From Ulva prolifera (Eukaryota > Chlorophyta > Ulvophyceae > Ulvales > Ulvaceae), in assembly GCA_023078555.1 (NCBI GenBank), contig CM041198.1:7797836-7861835 (forward strand): 64,000 nt of DNA, read 5' to 3'. This document shows positions 25,426 to 47,068 of this stretch, in pieces. Position 1 is the first letter of the stretch. Each line of letters starts with the position of its first letter. The position numbers and the translations under genes were made by a program. Under the pieces are notes generated by a model. The model was not told the origin of the DNA. It saw only the letters and a list, made by a program, of their open reading frames with translations, and ran no database searches.

Positions 25426-27714
25426 TTTACGGAACAAGCGCTCAAGAGGTCTTAGGTCGAATGAGCTGGCGACCGGCGGAGGTGCGGAACGGTATCCGAC
25501 ACGGGGGCCATCACCGATGCTGCGATGCGTGCACCACGGATGTTGACTGCCACGAAATCGGGCAGAAGGTCCTTTACCACCACAAAGCTCTTGTTCCCAC
25601 CTGAAACTCCAATTACCAGTGAGGGCAGACACGAGCTTTAATAGTATGCATTTGCGACGCTACAACGGTGAAATCCTCTGCCAAGTGCGCTGAGCAACAC
25701 CGGACAAGATGACGGGTACACGCGATCGATGAGGCTCACGAGACCCCGCAACGGACAGCGCGGCCATACATTCCCGATGACGAGCCACATCACATGCCGT
25801 AATGGAATGAACGCATATGTGCTGGTCGCGATAAGGAAATGCCACACCAATCTCGCGGTTCCTCAAGCGCACTCTCTACAGCTCAGGAGACGCGGAAACT
25901 TATAGCAGAACATAAATTCATGGCGTTAGAAAAATATGATCATGGCGCTGCTGCACAAGCTCGTCCCGGGCATGTGGCATGAACGTGTTAGGAGAGAGGA
26001 AGCAAACAGGTCGGCCACAACAGCGCAATAGCTCTTGAGATGCAACCCTGTCTGACGAGTAGGAAATGAAACCTTGCCACTTGCTCGCGGGTGCACGCTG
26101 CGTCGCAATGCAGGTAGAGTCGCTTACCAAAGCAAACGCCCAAAGATTAACGCGTGTGTGAATCCAGCTTTAACAAGAAGCGCACCTGATATTTCAAGCA
26201 TCACAGCTGCATAAGGTCTGTCATCAACTTGTCGCAGTGCAAATGGACCTCGGTGGCGTGCACAATGCTGAACAGTTCTGATGTCAGCGCCGCTGGAATT
26301 GAGCCCGAAGCGCCGTGCTACCAAGCTGAGGAAACACACAAAGGAGAAGTACTTTACTGACTGAAGCAGAATGCCGGCAAGTGATTGCGTGGGGCGTCAC
26401 CGACAAGCAGCTTCTTCAACTGACGGGGGGAAACGGTGCAATCAAACAGCACAAAGTAAAGCGTGCGATACTCACGCGTTTTGGACTGGCTCTACTGTCA
26501 ATATCTCTTGCGAGCGCCAGGCTTTGTGCAAATGTCGTTACAGACGAGGAGGAATGCATGACGTATGCGCATTCGCGTGAGCTCCCGCAGCGAAGGTGAC
26601 ATAGCTGTGTCAAAGTTGGCAAGTGTATTAATCTGGGCATACACGTCGTGAAACACTGATAGAACAATGACAATGAACCTCAACTAGCGCGGTAGATTCG
26701 CTGCAACAGTGCACGGGGATCAAGGTACCCGGTGACGTCAGTATACGTAACGGCGTGGGATGGCTGAGTTGACACGTCCATGAGACCACTGTGAGGGGCG
26801 CGCTCCAGTACATCATAAACTCTTACGGTCAAAAATGCCTTACGCTACGCTGGCACAAGGGACGACGAGACCTATGCAACAACTTCTCCACTAACATTTC
26901 CATATCTAGTCTGACAATCAAAAGTTAAATAACGTCCTAAGCACGGTAACACTCCGACACTCCGTATGCATTGATAGCACACACCTCAGGAGATATGTTA
27001 CTGGGACGGCAATCACGTGCTGAATTGGCAAAGCAGAAAACAGCGTACTATGGCGTTATAGAATTGCACCGTTGGGTATGCCCGGATTGACGGTGGGTTA
27101 CCCACACCAACAGCCCTGATGGCCTGCTGACAGAGTCATGTACTCCGGAATTTGTGTCTGTGAGTACAGGGGTAAACAGCAGGAGATAAATCGAGATGTA
27201 TGAGGACCAGAACAACTTTCTCATGACAGCATCGTGATTTACACGTGCATACTCACAACTGTGTTTTGTGATATCATGTGAGGGTACGGGTAACAGCAGC
27301 AGTATACTGGCTAGCGCCAATGCAGGTCTCGCCAATGCAGGTCTCCGCGATACATAACAGGTTGGTTTTCAATGCCAAGTGCAGCATCACATTAAACATG
27401 CATTATGGCAAACAATCAATAACATAAGCATCAAGTCGACCAACCAAGATACATTTGCCATAGCGAGCAATACACGACATATGATATATCTGGACTACAT
27501 CCTAGAATGACATCACAAACCATAGTAGATCACAACAATGAATACCTGGTTACAGTCACGGCAGTGTACTGTTCACACATGCGCACATGCACTCTCCTAG
27601 TACAGCTCCCATGACCTTAAAACCCCAGGAGTCCAACCCACTCGCATCAGCAAACGTTCGCAACAGCGCATCATGTTCAAAAATATGAACCCCCCAAAGC
27701 ATAAAGAGATCAGC
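25426..27714. other. Intergenic, AT-richer, no gene recognised
   Basis: Between the unknown gene and the beta-tubulin 3' end. GC content drops visibly compared with the neighbouring exons. Only short frames without family resemblance are present. Its right end is the tubulin 3'UTR. Confidence 0.5.
27550..27554 (-). terminator. Candidate UGUAA polyadenylation signal for beta-tubulin
   Basis: TTACA on the plus strand gives TGTAA on the minus strand about 165 nt after the beta-tubulin stop, a usual distance for chlorophyte mRNAs. Confidence 0.45.
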
Positions 27715-29173
<1,459 letters not shown>

Positions 29174-30968
29174 CTTGATGTATTAGTTCGTGGTGGAGAA
29201 GCGTTATCCGGAAGACCTGCAAAGAGTTCAATTTAACAAGGCCGGCCATGACCAAAAAATTGAGTTGCGACTTCCTCATTTAAGAGTGGACATACCGATG
29301 TGCAACGTCTCATTATGCAATATAAAATCTGGTTGGAATGGATCTAGGGCTGATATCCACTGGCCAGACGTGGCCATCGGGCAAACGCACATCTCGCACT
29401 TTAAAGGGCTGTCAAGCCAGTCCTACCAAACGACAGAACAGAAAATACAAGAGAATTAGGATCAGGAGGGTCGGAGCGATTCGAGATGGGCATAAAATCG
29501 ATATGGGCAGGTGTGGAAGTGCAGCTGCAGCAGCCCGTGACGACAGATACTGCGACTTCGACTACTCAGACATTTAGCAGTTGATGAATAAGGAGAACTG
29601 CTGAGAAGGAAGGGCAGTATTAAATTGTATTTCGTGTTCCTTACTGTTGTGCTGCCGAGGAAGACTGTTCCGAAAACCGCCAACACCGACTGCAATGGCA
29701 TCACACACATTGACAAATAATCTGAGCGAAGCAGTCTTGATTATCGCAGGCTTCGATGAAGCATTCAACATGATGTCCACCATCAACGCCGTTAGCACGA
29801 AAATGCAGCAAACGCCGGCAACCGCACATCCGGCACTCAAATCAGTCATGAATACTGTAGTAATAACATACTAGTTGATATGAGTGATGAACGAAAAGGC
29901 ACTGGGTCAAGGTCGGGCGGGGGTTACGAACGACATCACCAGGGCAGTGCGCTGATAGCATTTTCCGCCTAGCTCGAGTCTGATAAAAAGGCCAGAATGA
30001 ATGATGGGTCACTGGAAAGCACTGGACAGAGCGGCAGTAATCATGGAAGGCGCAAGCATTGAAAAGCAGCTGAAGCTTAGCACACCTTCACAGGAGTCTT
30101 GTGGGAATTTCCGATCCGCAGAACACTGTGTCATATATCCAGATGTTCCTGAAATAAAAGCACAGGCCGGGACGCCAGTCTGCTGCAACAGCTTGTCACC
30201 CGATTTTGCAACACCGGCAGGCGCGTGACTGAACGCGCCGTTGAAATGCAGAAACGGCCTTTTCAACAGTTTTTGGCTGCCAACGCAGCAATGCGCCTGA
30301 CAGCCAGAGGAGGTCGCGGACGGCACGACAAACTCTTTTTGTCTTGTTCAGAGTAATACGTCTATAGCATCCTCGTCGCCGATACTTCCTTGCGGAAGAT
30401 GACGATGCCTAAGCTGGTGTCGGCCTGTGTAGCAGGTCAACATAACGTGCGTATCATTTTCATGTGCCGCGACAAGCCTTTTGACTGATTGAGCAGCTCC
30501 GTAGTAGCGTCGACGTCCGTCCTGCACACCCGGACACGTACCGGCCAAGGATTTGTTACATGGTTGGTAACTGTGACCGCCACGCAAATAGTGCGACCAA
30601 TACCGTTGCTGCAGCGAATTGCCAACCCATTTGCAAAAAGTTGTAAGCTAGGTTTATTTATGTCCTGGTTCCGCTGTTATACTGGCCCGTTTACCACCAT
30701 GTTCAGTACCGCACTCCAGCTTCGCGCTGCCACGGCATGCGGCACTGGTCTACGCAAAGAGACACTGAAAGGGGCAGCCTTCACCAAGAGATCTCTTGTG
30801 ATATATTAGAGTTTGCCCACCATCACGAGCGCTGATCGGTTCGCGAGGCACTCAGTGATCTGACGTCCCTGTACAACGAATTCCATGGCACCCATGTTGG
30901 CATCGATAGAAAACGTGACCTAATCATGCTACTGCACCGGAATCTGGCGAAGATCTACATTACAACAG
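29174..30968. other. Intergenic: beta-tubulin 5' region to Der 3' end
   Basis: It contains the beta-tubulin promoter; a TATA-like TTTATATT occurs on the minus strand near 29325. A minus-strand frame at 29574-29849 is listed separately. A TTACA at 30960-30964 lies only a few bases past the Der stop and is too close to be its polyadenylation signal; another at about 30555 is possible. Confidence 0.4.
29574..29849 (-). CDS. Possible small membrane-protein exon, unrecognised
   Basis: An ATG at 29849 opens a 91-codon frame. Its first 30 residues contain one strong hydrophobic segment (about residues 8-28, with VCCIFVLTALMVDIML). A GT donor after VGVGG (about residue 58) suggests the frame could be the first exon of a longer gene, but no partner exon was found. 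It is upstream of and parallel to beta-tubulin. It may be chance. Confidence 0.2.
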   Translation of the reverse strand: MTDLSAGCAVAGVCCIFVLTALMVDIMLNASSKPAIIKTASLRLFVNVCDAIAVGVGGFRNSLPRQHNSKEHEIQFNTALPSQQFSLFINC

Positions 30969-32378
30969 TTATCCACTAGCGCTTGGTATGCTCCGCCGCT
31001 TCTTTGACAGTGGGACAACACGCACTGGCACACCATGCAGTCCAAACGAGGTCCGCAGAGCACGCGATAGAGCGGACAGATGGCTCTTCTCCACAATGCG
31101 CCCCTTGAATTCAGCAAGTACTGTCGGAGGGCGGGTCTTCGACATCTTGAGGAATCTTATTGATGTCACAGCTTGGCTGCCATTGCCTGCAACAGACTGC
31201 GTACGTCAAACCAGCTACACGTTGGTCATGCAGAACAGGAACGCCTTCAGACAGATGAAATGGCAGTTTGAGTGGCACAAGGCGCACAAGAGCACATTCC
31301 GCTTGTTTCTGCATGGTGTCTGGCATCAATGCTTTGGTGGTGAACATGTGTCGATGGCACTGTTCCTGTGCTGACATACCTCTTCGAGGCTGGACTGTTG
31401 ATATTTGCCTGTGTGCGGTAGGCATGTACCATCGATCACGAAAGTGCAGTTGAAGTAATATTATCTGTGCAGCGGGGCATCAGCCAATAGGGTACCGGGC
31501 AATGAGGCACACTGAACAATGAAGAACTGTCCACACACACAGGCATAAACGCAATTTGTGGCTCATCGGACATGCTGAAATGGCGTCGATGTGTCGAGGC
31601 TGTGCACTGCAGACCCGCGCACTGCTTCACTTCACTCGGCCTTGTGCACCATGCCACAGATATACCCGAAACAGGCACAACATTAACACCCGTTCGAGAC
31701 TTCCTCACTTCTATATACATGGACTCACATTTGCAAACACATGTATGCGGTCTGCCACAAACAATGTCAAGCGACGCAATCTCCACCGTCCCGAAACTTG
31801 TGAGGATATGGCTTGTAAACTGTAATTGTGTTCCTCTTCACTGTGATCAGCACGCAGCAGAAGTGACAGCATGCATGCGACTGCAAAACACCCAGCACGA
31901 CATCCACACCAAGCCCCTTTGGTGACTCATGAAACATGCCACACCTAGCCAGAAGCCATCAGAAGGAGCAACGCTCATCTCCAGGCAAACCAGGCCTGCC
32001 TTCCCGCTCACCAGCGACATCAGCACAGCATCGCCAGTGGTTTCTGCCTATGCATGACAGGGGTCACGGCGCGATGCACCTGGGCCTCCAACTGGGAGCA
32101 GTTGCGTGTGCAGGTGCGAGGCTCAGCAAAGCAGGACAGACAGCAGAAACATGCACGGCGCCACACAGAGAAGCAGGCACACACAGAGCCTCCACCAAGG
32201 CTGTGGGCAGGCCGGGTGTTTGGTTCAGGAGCCGCCAGCGATGCGTTTGTGTGCAGCGGGCCCTCCAGGGGAGGTTGATGTTTCTGATCAGCGGCCAAGC
32301 ATCATATGATGTGGTTGGGTCGTTTCTGTAAAGGGTGCACGCAGGGGGGTGCTTATGCAATTGCGTTTGCATGGAGTT

Positions 32379-32413
<35 letters not shown>

Positions 32414-35400
32414 TGAGGATTCACAGTCCAGTCCTCGACAGTTCTCCATGGTGGTCGAGTGTTTTTAATGTGGTATGAGTGTGGGATTTTTATCCTATTC
32501 TGTGAGAGGGTTGGAAAACGCGGCAGCAAACCGCCCGCACATCCTCCACTGGCTGGCTGTGGCACCGGTTTTTTTACACACCAAAGTGGTCACCACGCCA
32601 GACTCGCTAGCGTACGGTCACGTCCAAACTCCATGCACGAGCATCAGCACAGCAGCAGAAGCGCAGAGAAGCCTCATTGTGTTGTTATCTTGCGATTCGC
32701 TGCCTTCGCTGCGGACATTTGATGCGTTGTGGTGCCGCTGTGGCGTCGCCTGACAGCTGAGCGGCTGCAGTGATCAGATGGACGTCGTATCTTCACAGCA
32801 AGTCACAACAATCATATCACTTTTGTTGTGGCAGAAACTGGACAGCGAGCGCAGGGGGTCGGCCGCAATCAACAGTCACAGTCAATGGAAGATGCACACG
32901 CCGTGTAGCGCGCTATAGCGGCAGTCGACGCATGAGGTGACGAGAAGCATCGCGTCGTTGCCAGGCTGAGCGGTGCCAGGCTGAGTGGTGACGCTCACAT
33001 TCCAGCCGCAGTACATACGTACTTATGTCCGAACAACTGCGCCGTGCAAGCGTGGATGCGAGCAACGGAACTGATGCTCACGTAGGGATGCAGATTCTGA
33101 ATGGCGCACACGACTGGTCGCACCCAGCCTATGGTACCTACGGCCGATGTGTGTTTTTTGTTGAGCATGCAGGAGAGGCAGACCCGCATGTCTCCTGGCC
33201 GCTTTTTGATCCGTTGAGTTGTTTTCTGGCCGCTTTTTGATCGATTGAGGACGGCGAAAGCACACTCACGCGCTGGTCATACGACAGCTGTGTCGCAATG
33301 GCAGCACCTGTCAAGGCCACAGCCATCTTGCGCCTCCAGGCGTTGAGCTCCTTGCTGCCCAGCGTGATGCTCCACTTCGGGATCAGCTGCGTCACGCGCT
33401 TGAGCACGCGCCCCAGGCCGTGCCCTGTTTCGCCCGACACCCACGCCACAGAGAAGCAGTCCCTCCAGGACGCGAAACTGCTGTCAATCTGCATCCAGCA
33501 CAGATCATCACAATTTGAAGCACATGGCTGCATATTATCCAACACACACCATGGAGATTGTGCATTGCAAGCCTACAAGCGCCTGTGGGAGGAGATTAGG
33601 GCAGAGCGGCAGCACTGCAGGCTATTTTTATTTTTTCTCGGTGGATGACAGCGGCAACGAGGACCTCGCAGGCCCTGTCTGACACGGAAATGAAGTGTAC
33701 ATGGAAATGTGTCGCCATTACACTCAGCCAGAGGAGCACAGCGTGCTTGGGCCGCTTTCGGGGTTCCTGAGGCTACGGTATCAGAATCTGAGCAAGAAAC
33801 CGGGGCCTGTTCTCAGGCCTCTGGCTCCGGCACCACAGTGCAGAACAAGCAGAACAAGCAGAGTCGAAACGAGCGTTTGGCATCCATCCTAAGCATTCAA
33901 TACGCAATGAGTCAGTAAGCCAGCCTTTCCGCAGGGTGGTCAGCACTGCATCCAGGCATCAAAGCCAGACACTGCATGTGCATGCCGCACACGTGACTGC
34001 TGTCAATGAGCAGCAGCCAGCACGGGCGAGTCGTGATAAGTGCCAAGCAGGGAAGTACACTCCATACAGGATTCCACTGCAGCAACGTTTTAGCTGCGCC
34101 GCATGAACAATAGTTGACCATGCTGCACGTCTAGACCTGACGGTATTTTTTAAATTTTTTTAACGGTGGACCTGGGGAAAGGGAGGGTGGCAGCCTGAGA
34201 CGTGCAAACACACATGCACATCTCTGCGTCAGCCAGAGGATGCCATTCATGAGGGTCGATAGCACCGAGTCTCAGGCTGTGTGGCTACACCGGCCCGCCA
34301 CGACGAGTGCCAACTGCCACTCAAGCATACGCATCCATGCATACGCATCCATGAATACGCATCCATGCACCCAATGCAACCCGCGTCGCATGCACCCAAG
34401 AGCGGGTACACACGTCTCGTTCGCCGCAGACACATTGGATCCAGCAAAGACGCCAGGAGGTGAGGGCCAGGGGCGCGCCTGGGCGTTCAGGGCGTCCGTG
34501 ACGGCGGCGCGGGCGGCGTCCGGCAGCGCGTCGGCCTTGTTCAGCGCGATCAGGAGCAGGCGGCCCTCGTCGAGGACGGTGCCAGCGAGCGCGAGCTCCC
34601 GGCGCGACAGCGCGGCGCCGACGCCGCGCACGGGAGCGCTCACGCGGGCGTGCGCCGCCTCCGCATCCACCACGAGCACCACCGCGTGCCCAAAGTTGAC
34701 CTTTGCGCTGCCCTGCACGGCCGCACGCCGCCACGTGTTTGTGTCCTGTCGCGCTCATTAACATCATGTTGTTGATGAGCTGTGATCGAGGCCTAGAGCT
34801 TGTAGCCAGACACGTGGCGATGGTGGTATCTGTGCTGACCTGGCAGCCCAGAGTGACACGGCAAGATCACTACTCATCGAGAGCATGAGCGAAAGCTAGG
34901 TCTGCGACAGCCGGCAATTGACGAGCTGAACCGCTCGAGCCGAGGGACTTCGACACTACCACCGAGCATTGCGGTGGGTCTGACCAGCCGCAGCGACAAC
35001 AAGGCACGGTACGGATTCTGAACATACAGGCGACACCTCGTGCTCTCGAACAAGCGACCACGGAGCACCCCAAGATACGCCTGCACCCACACACAGCTTG
35101 CTGACCCCAGAGCAGTAGAGGTGGGGGCGCCGCACCTGCGCGACGGTCATGCGTGCGACATTCCCTCCGACCTCGTCGTACGCCGGCAGGGTCGCCCGCT
35201 GCAGCCAGCCGGCGGTGTCGGTGACCTCGAATGCCGTGCCCCGCCACTCGAGGCGCTCGGTGATGGCGTCGCGCGTCAGCGCCGCCTCCGGGCCCGCCAG
35301 CGCGCGCTCGTAACCCAGCAGCCGGTTCAGCAGCGTGCTCTTGCCGGCGTTCGGCAGGCCCACGAGCACGAGCTTGATGGGGCTGTCGACTCCCAGCGTG

Positions 35401-36826
35401 CCTGCTCTCACCGCCGGGCTGTCAGCGTCGCTCGAGCCAGGCGCTTCGGTGGGTGCGAGGGCCGAGTGCGTTAGGGGTTCGTCTGTGAGAGGGTGATTGT
35501 GCTGGGGCGTGGTGACGGAGCTGCCGTGAGGATGGGTTACTTGAGGAGGGGCGAGGGGGTGTGGTGGAGGGGGTGTGGAGGGTGGTGGGGGGGTGTTGGT
35601 CTGCCAGCCTCCAAAGGTGCGGCGGGCGATGGGCTTGAGAGATGGTCGCTGAGGTGACAGCTTACTGTGCCGGGGATGCTGTGCTGGCGTGGTGCCGGGG
35701 TGTGCTTGTCTCTCATGCCCTGGGCTATCTGCATACAGGCCTTGGGTGGTGTGCTGATGCTGGGTGCTGCCCTGAGCAAGAGCCACAAGGCGCCAAAGAG
35801 CATGTATCATCGATGACGAGTCCGGGCAACACTTGACAGTGCCACACTGTGTAAGTGTGCAGAGTAGCGCATTGACACGAACCTCTAATACATGTTTGAG
35901 CTTTGTCAGAGGCCTGTGAGTTGGCTTGATGTTCGTGGAATTCATCTACCACCCGCCTGAGGGCGTCGTACAGATCAGCAGTGCCAGCTTGGGTCTCAGC
36001 AGAGTATGGGACGGGATTCCCAAATCCCAGTGCAGCTGCCTCCAACGCATTGGATACCAGAGTACTATCTCCTGGATGATCGCACTTGTTCGCAACCACG
36101 ATCACCGGGATGGAGGGCGCTTGCTTGCCCGAGTTGCCCTCTTCGACACTGGGACCGGGCGACACCGAGGTGAGATTCTTCCTCAACCAATCAGCCGCTG
36201 TGAAATCCGCTGAGCAGAGTCCAGCCCTTGAGTCAACAACAAATAGGCATACGTTTGCCCGGGTGAACAACTGCAGCAACCGACAGCTGGAGGATCAGTG
36301 CTGCTTTGAAACGGCCGTCGCGGACTCAGGCGAGATTGGCCGTCTCAGAGACAGGATGGTGTGACTCAAGAGCGCGGTGCACACTGAACATGCAGCGGGG
36401 TAGATATTGCGGAATTCTGCTGCCAACGCCATTGTATGCTGGATCGCTGCAACGCACCTGCTGCGTCAAGCGCGTTGCTCGGCCTTGTATACTGTCGCTG
36501 GTCATAGACGGTTCCAAGCCGGATGTGTCGACGATATTAAAGGATAGATCTGACAGCCTGCCTTCGCCTTCTTTGTAATCTCTGGTGACATGGCTGCCTG
36601 GCGTATCGTAAACCAGCGCGGCACGCTTACCCGCCAGGCGGTTGAACAGCGTGGACTTGCCAACATTGGGACGCCCCAAGATCAGAAGTATCGGAAGAGG
36701 TGTTCGTGAGCCACCGTCATCGATCGTGTGCGGCTGATTCCCCGTCGCAAATGTGGCACTGCTACAATTCAAAGGGGACCCCCAGCGGCGAGAACCACGG
36801 ACTGCCAAACGTATGCATTGCAACAT
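30969..36826 (-). CDS. DER: Der/EngA double GTPase, organelle-targeted
   Basis: Essential GTPase for assembly of the large subunit of bacterial-type ribosomes, here presumably in plastid or mitochondrion. Six exons: 36826-36458, 36270-35883, 35728-35136, 34712-34434, 33488-33270 and 31196-30969. All phases close to 691 residues. Residues 1-30 are Arg/Ser-rich with few acids, as in transit peptides. G domain 1 has GRPNVGKST (51-59), DTSG (100-103) and NKCD (184-187). G domain 2 has GLPNAGKST (376-384), LTRDAI, DTAG and NKAD (508-511). The last exon is the KH-like domain, with TRPPT and [17 protein letters not shown]. Residues about 240-365 form a Pro/Ser/Thr-rich linker between the G domains, much longer than in bacteria. 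The donor at 34434 has an alternative about 18 bp upstream in the exon. It is divergent from the GT31 gene, with 1.1 kb between start codons. Confidence 0.92.
32381..32411. repeat. G31 homopolymer
   Basis: Thirty-one consecutive G on the plus strand, inside the 2.1-kb last intron of Der, so the pre-mRNA carries C31. It is the longest homopolymer in the window. Confidence 0.9.
33191..33249. repeat. Direct repeat of about 28 bp, two copies
   Basis: 33191-33218 and 33223-33249 share CTGGCCGCTTTTTGAT followed by CCGTTGAG or CGATTGAG. They lie about 20 bp inside the last Der intron, next to its GTGAGT donor. Confidence 0.8.
34327..34368. repeat. 14-bp tandem repeat, three copies
   Basis: Three copies of ATACGCATCCATGC (the second ends in A), in the fourth intron of Der close to the donor. 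Confidence 0.9.
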
Positions 36827-37947
36827 CACGCAGTGCTAGGAACCTGTTGGTGACATACGGAAGAGAGCATTACGGCTTGGTGAGAAGTGGCAGGAAATCG
36901 GCCTTTGCAACAGGCTGGAAGACTATATTTGTATCGCCTCCCTGAGCATGTCTTGCAGACTGGATGTCAGTTTACAGACAGTGCAGCATGGAGCGTTGCT
37001 TTTGAAGCATCGAGCAGGAATCAGTCGCGCACACTGACGCAGAAATCCTCATCTTCTGGGCTCAGCCTGGCGTGAATTCTCGAGGTTTGTCGCACCACCT
37101 CAACACGTGTGCACTGGTAGCTGGTAGCTGCCGCGATCAGAGGAGGGTGCGGGGGCACAAGAATGACGTATGCTACAAGTGAATTGTGTGTACGGCAGCG
37201 TCGTGCCTTGGACAGCGTTCTGGCCCAGAGCAATCCCACTTCGCGCCCACAGACAGCAGTCGACGCCTGCTATTCAGATGATGCAGTCTTTACAATCGAG
37301 AGATGCTCGAAGCCTAAATTCTCACTGTCATGTTTACGCTTAACACTACTTTCATCGATGCTCGAGTTAGACGTTGTACACAGCACTCGGTCGAGGCGGG
37401 CTTGACGAGCGGGCAGTAGGCAGAGATGTCATGCCTTGCACCGGCATTATAATGCTAGAAGAAGTCTCTATATCCTGGATCCATTCTTGCCGAGAGATCT
37501 CCCAGGTTTCACGGACTATGAACACGGCAGCACTGCGCTGTCGCATCGTTTAGAACAAGGCACCAATCTGATCAAGCCTATGCCTGCGGTATGGATGACT
37601 CTTGCTGCTCTACGTAATGCAACTGCACAGGATATTGTGATCTCAGTGCATGGCCAGGTCTTGCAATGTACGACTGCGGAGGTCGGTTGGCCACAATGGC
37701 TTTAGATCATGGAGTAAAGGCGTACACACAAGAGCAGCATCGTACCTCCACGCCTTGACAAATTTGGATATGTACTGATCTATTACTGTCTTCTTGCGAC
37801 TCCACTGTCTCAATATTCATGCAGGAATATGATACTGGCTTGGTCAAAAGACTTGTCGCCACGAAGATCCGTATGTGAACAGCAGTGACGCCTTCTAAGT
37901 GAACGTTTGAGCTTTGTGTGTGCTCTGAACCTGAACACACTGGAGAG
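36827..37947. other. Divergent intergenic region between Der and GT31
   Basis: It separates two head-to-head genes and must hold both promoters, or one bidirectional promoter. No clear TATA box, CpG-specific structure or further gene was recognised. Short frames at 37021-37239 (minus) and 37436-37705 (plus) lack family resemblance. Confidence 0.4.
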
Positions 37948-47012
<9,065 letters not shown>

Positions 47013-47044
47013 GCTCGGGCGGCGCGCGGTTGCCGCGGTGCGCT

Positions 47045-47068
47045 GGGGGGGGGGGGGGGGGGGGGGGG
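47045..47068. repeat. G24 homopolymer
   Basis: Twenty-four consecutive G about 33 bp after the GT31 stop codon, so probably inside the 3'UTR. Confidence 0.9.
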
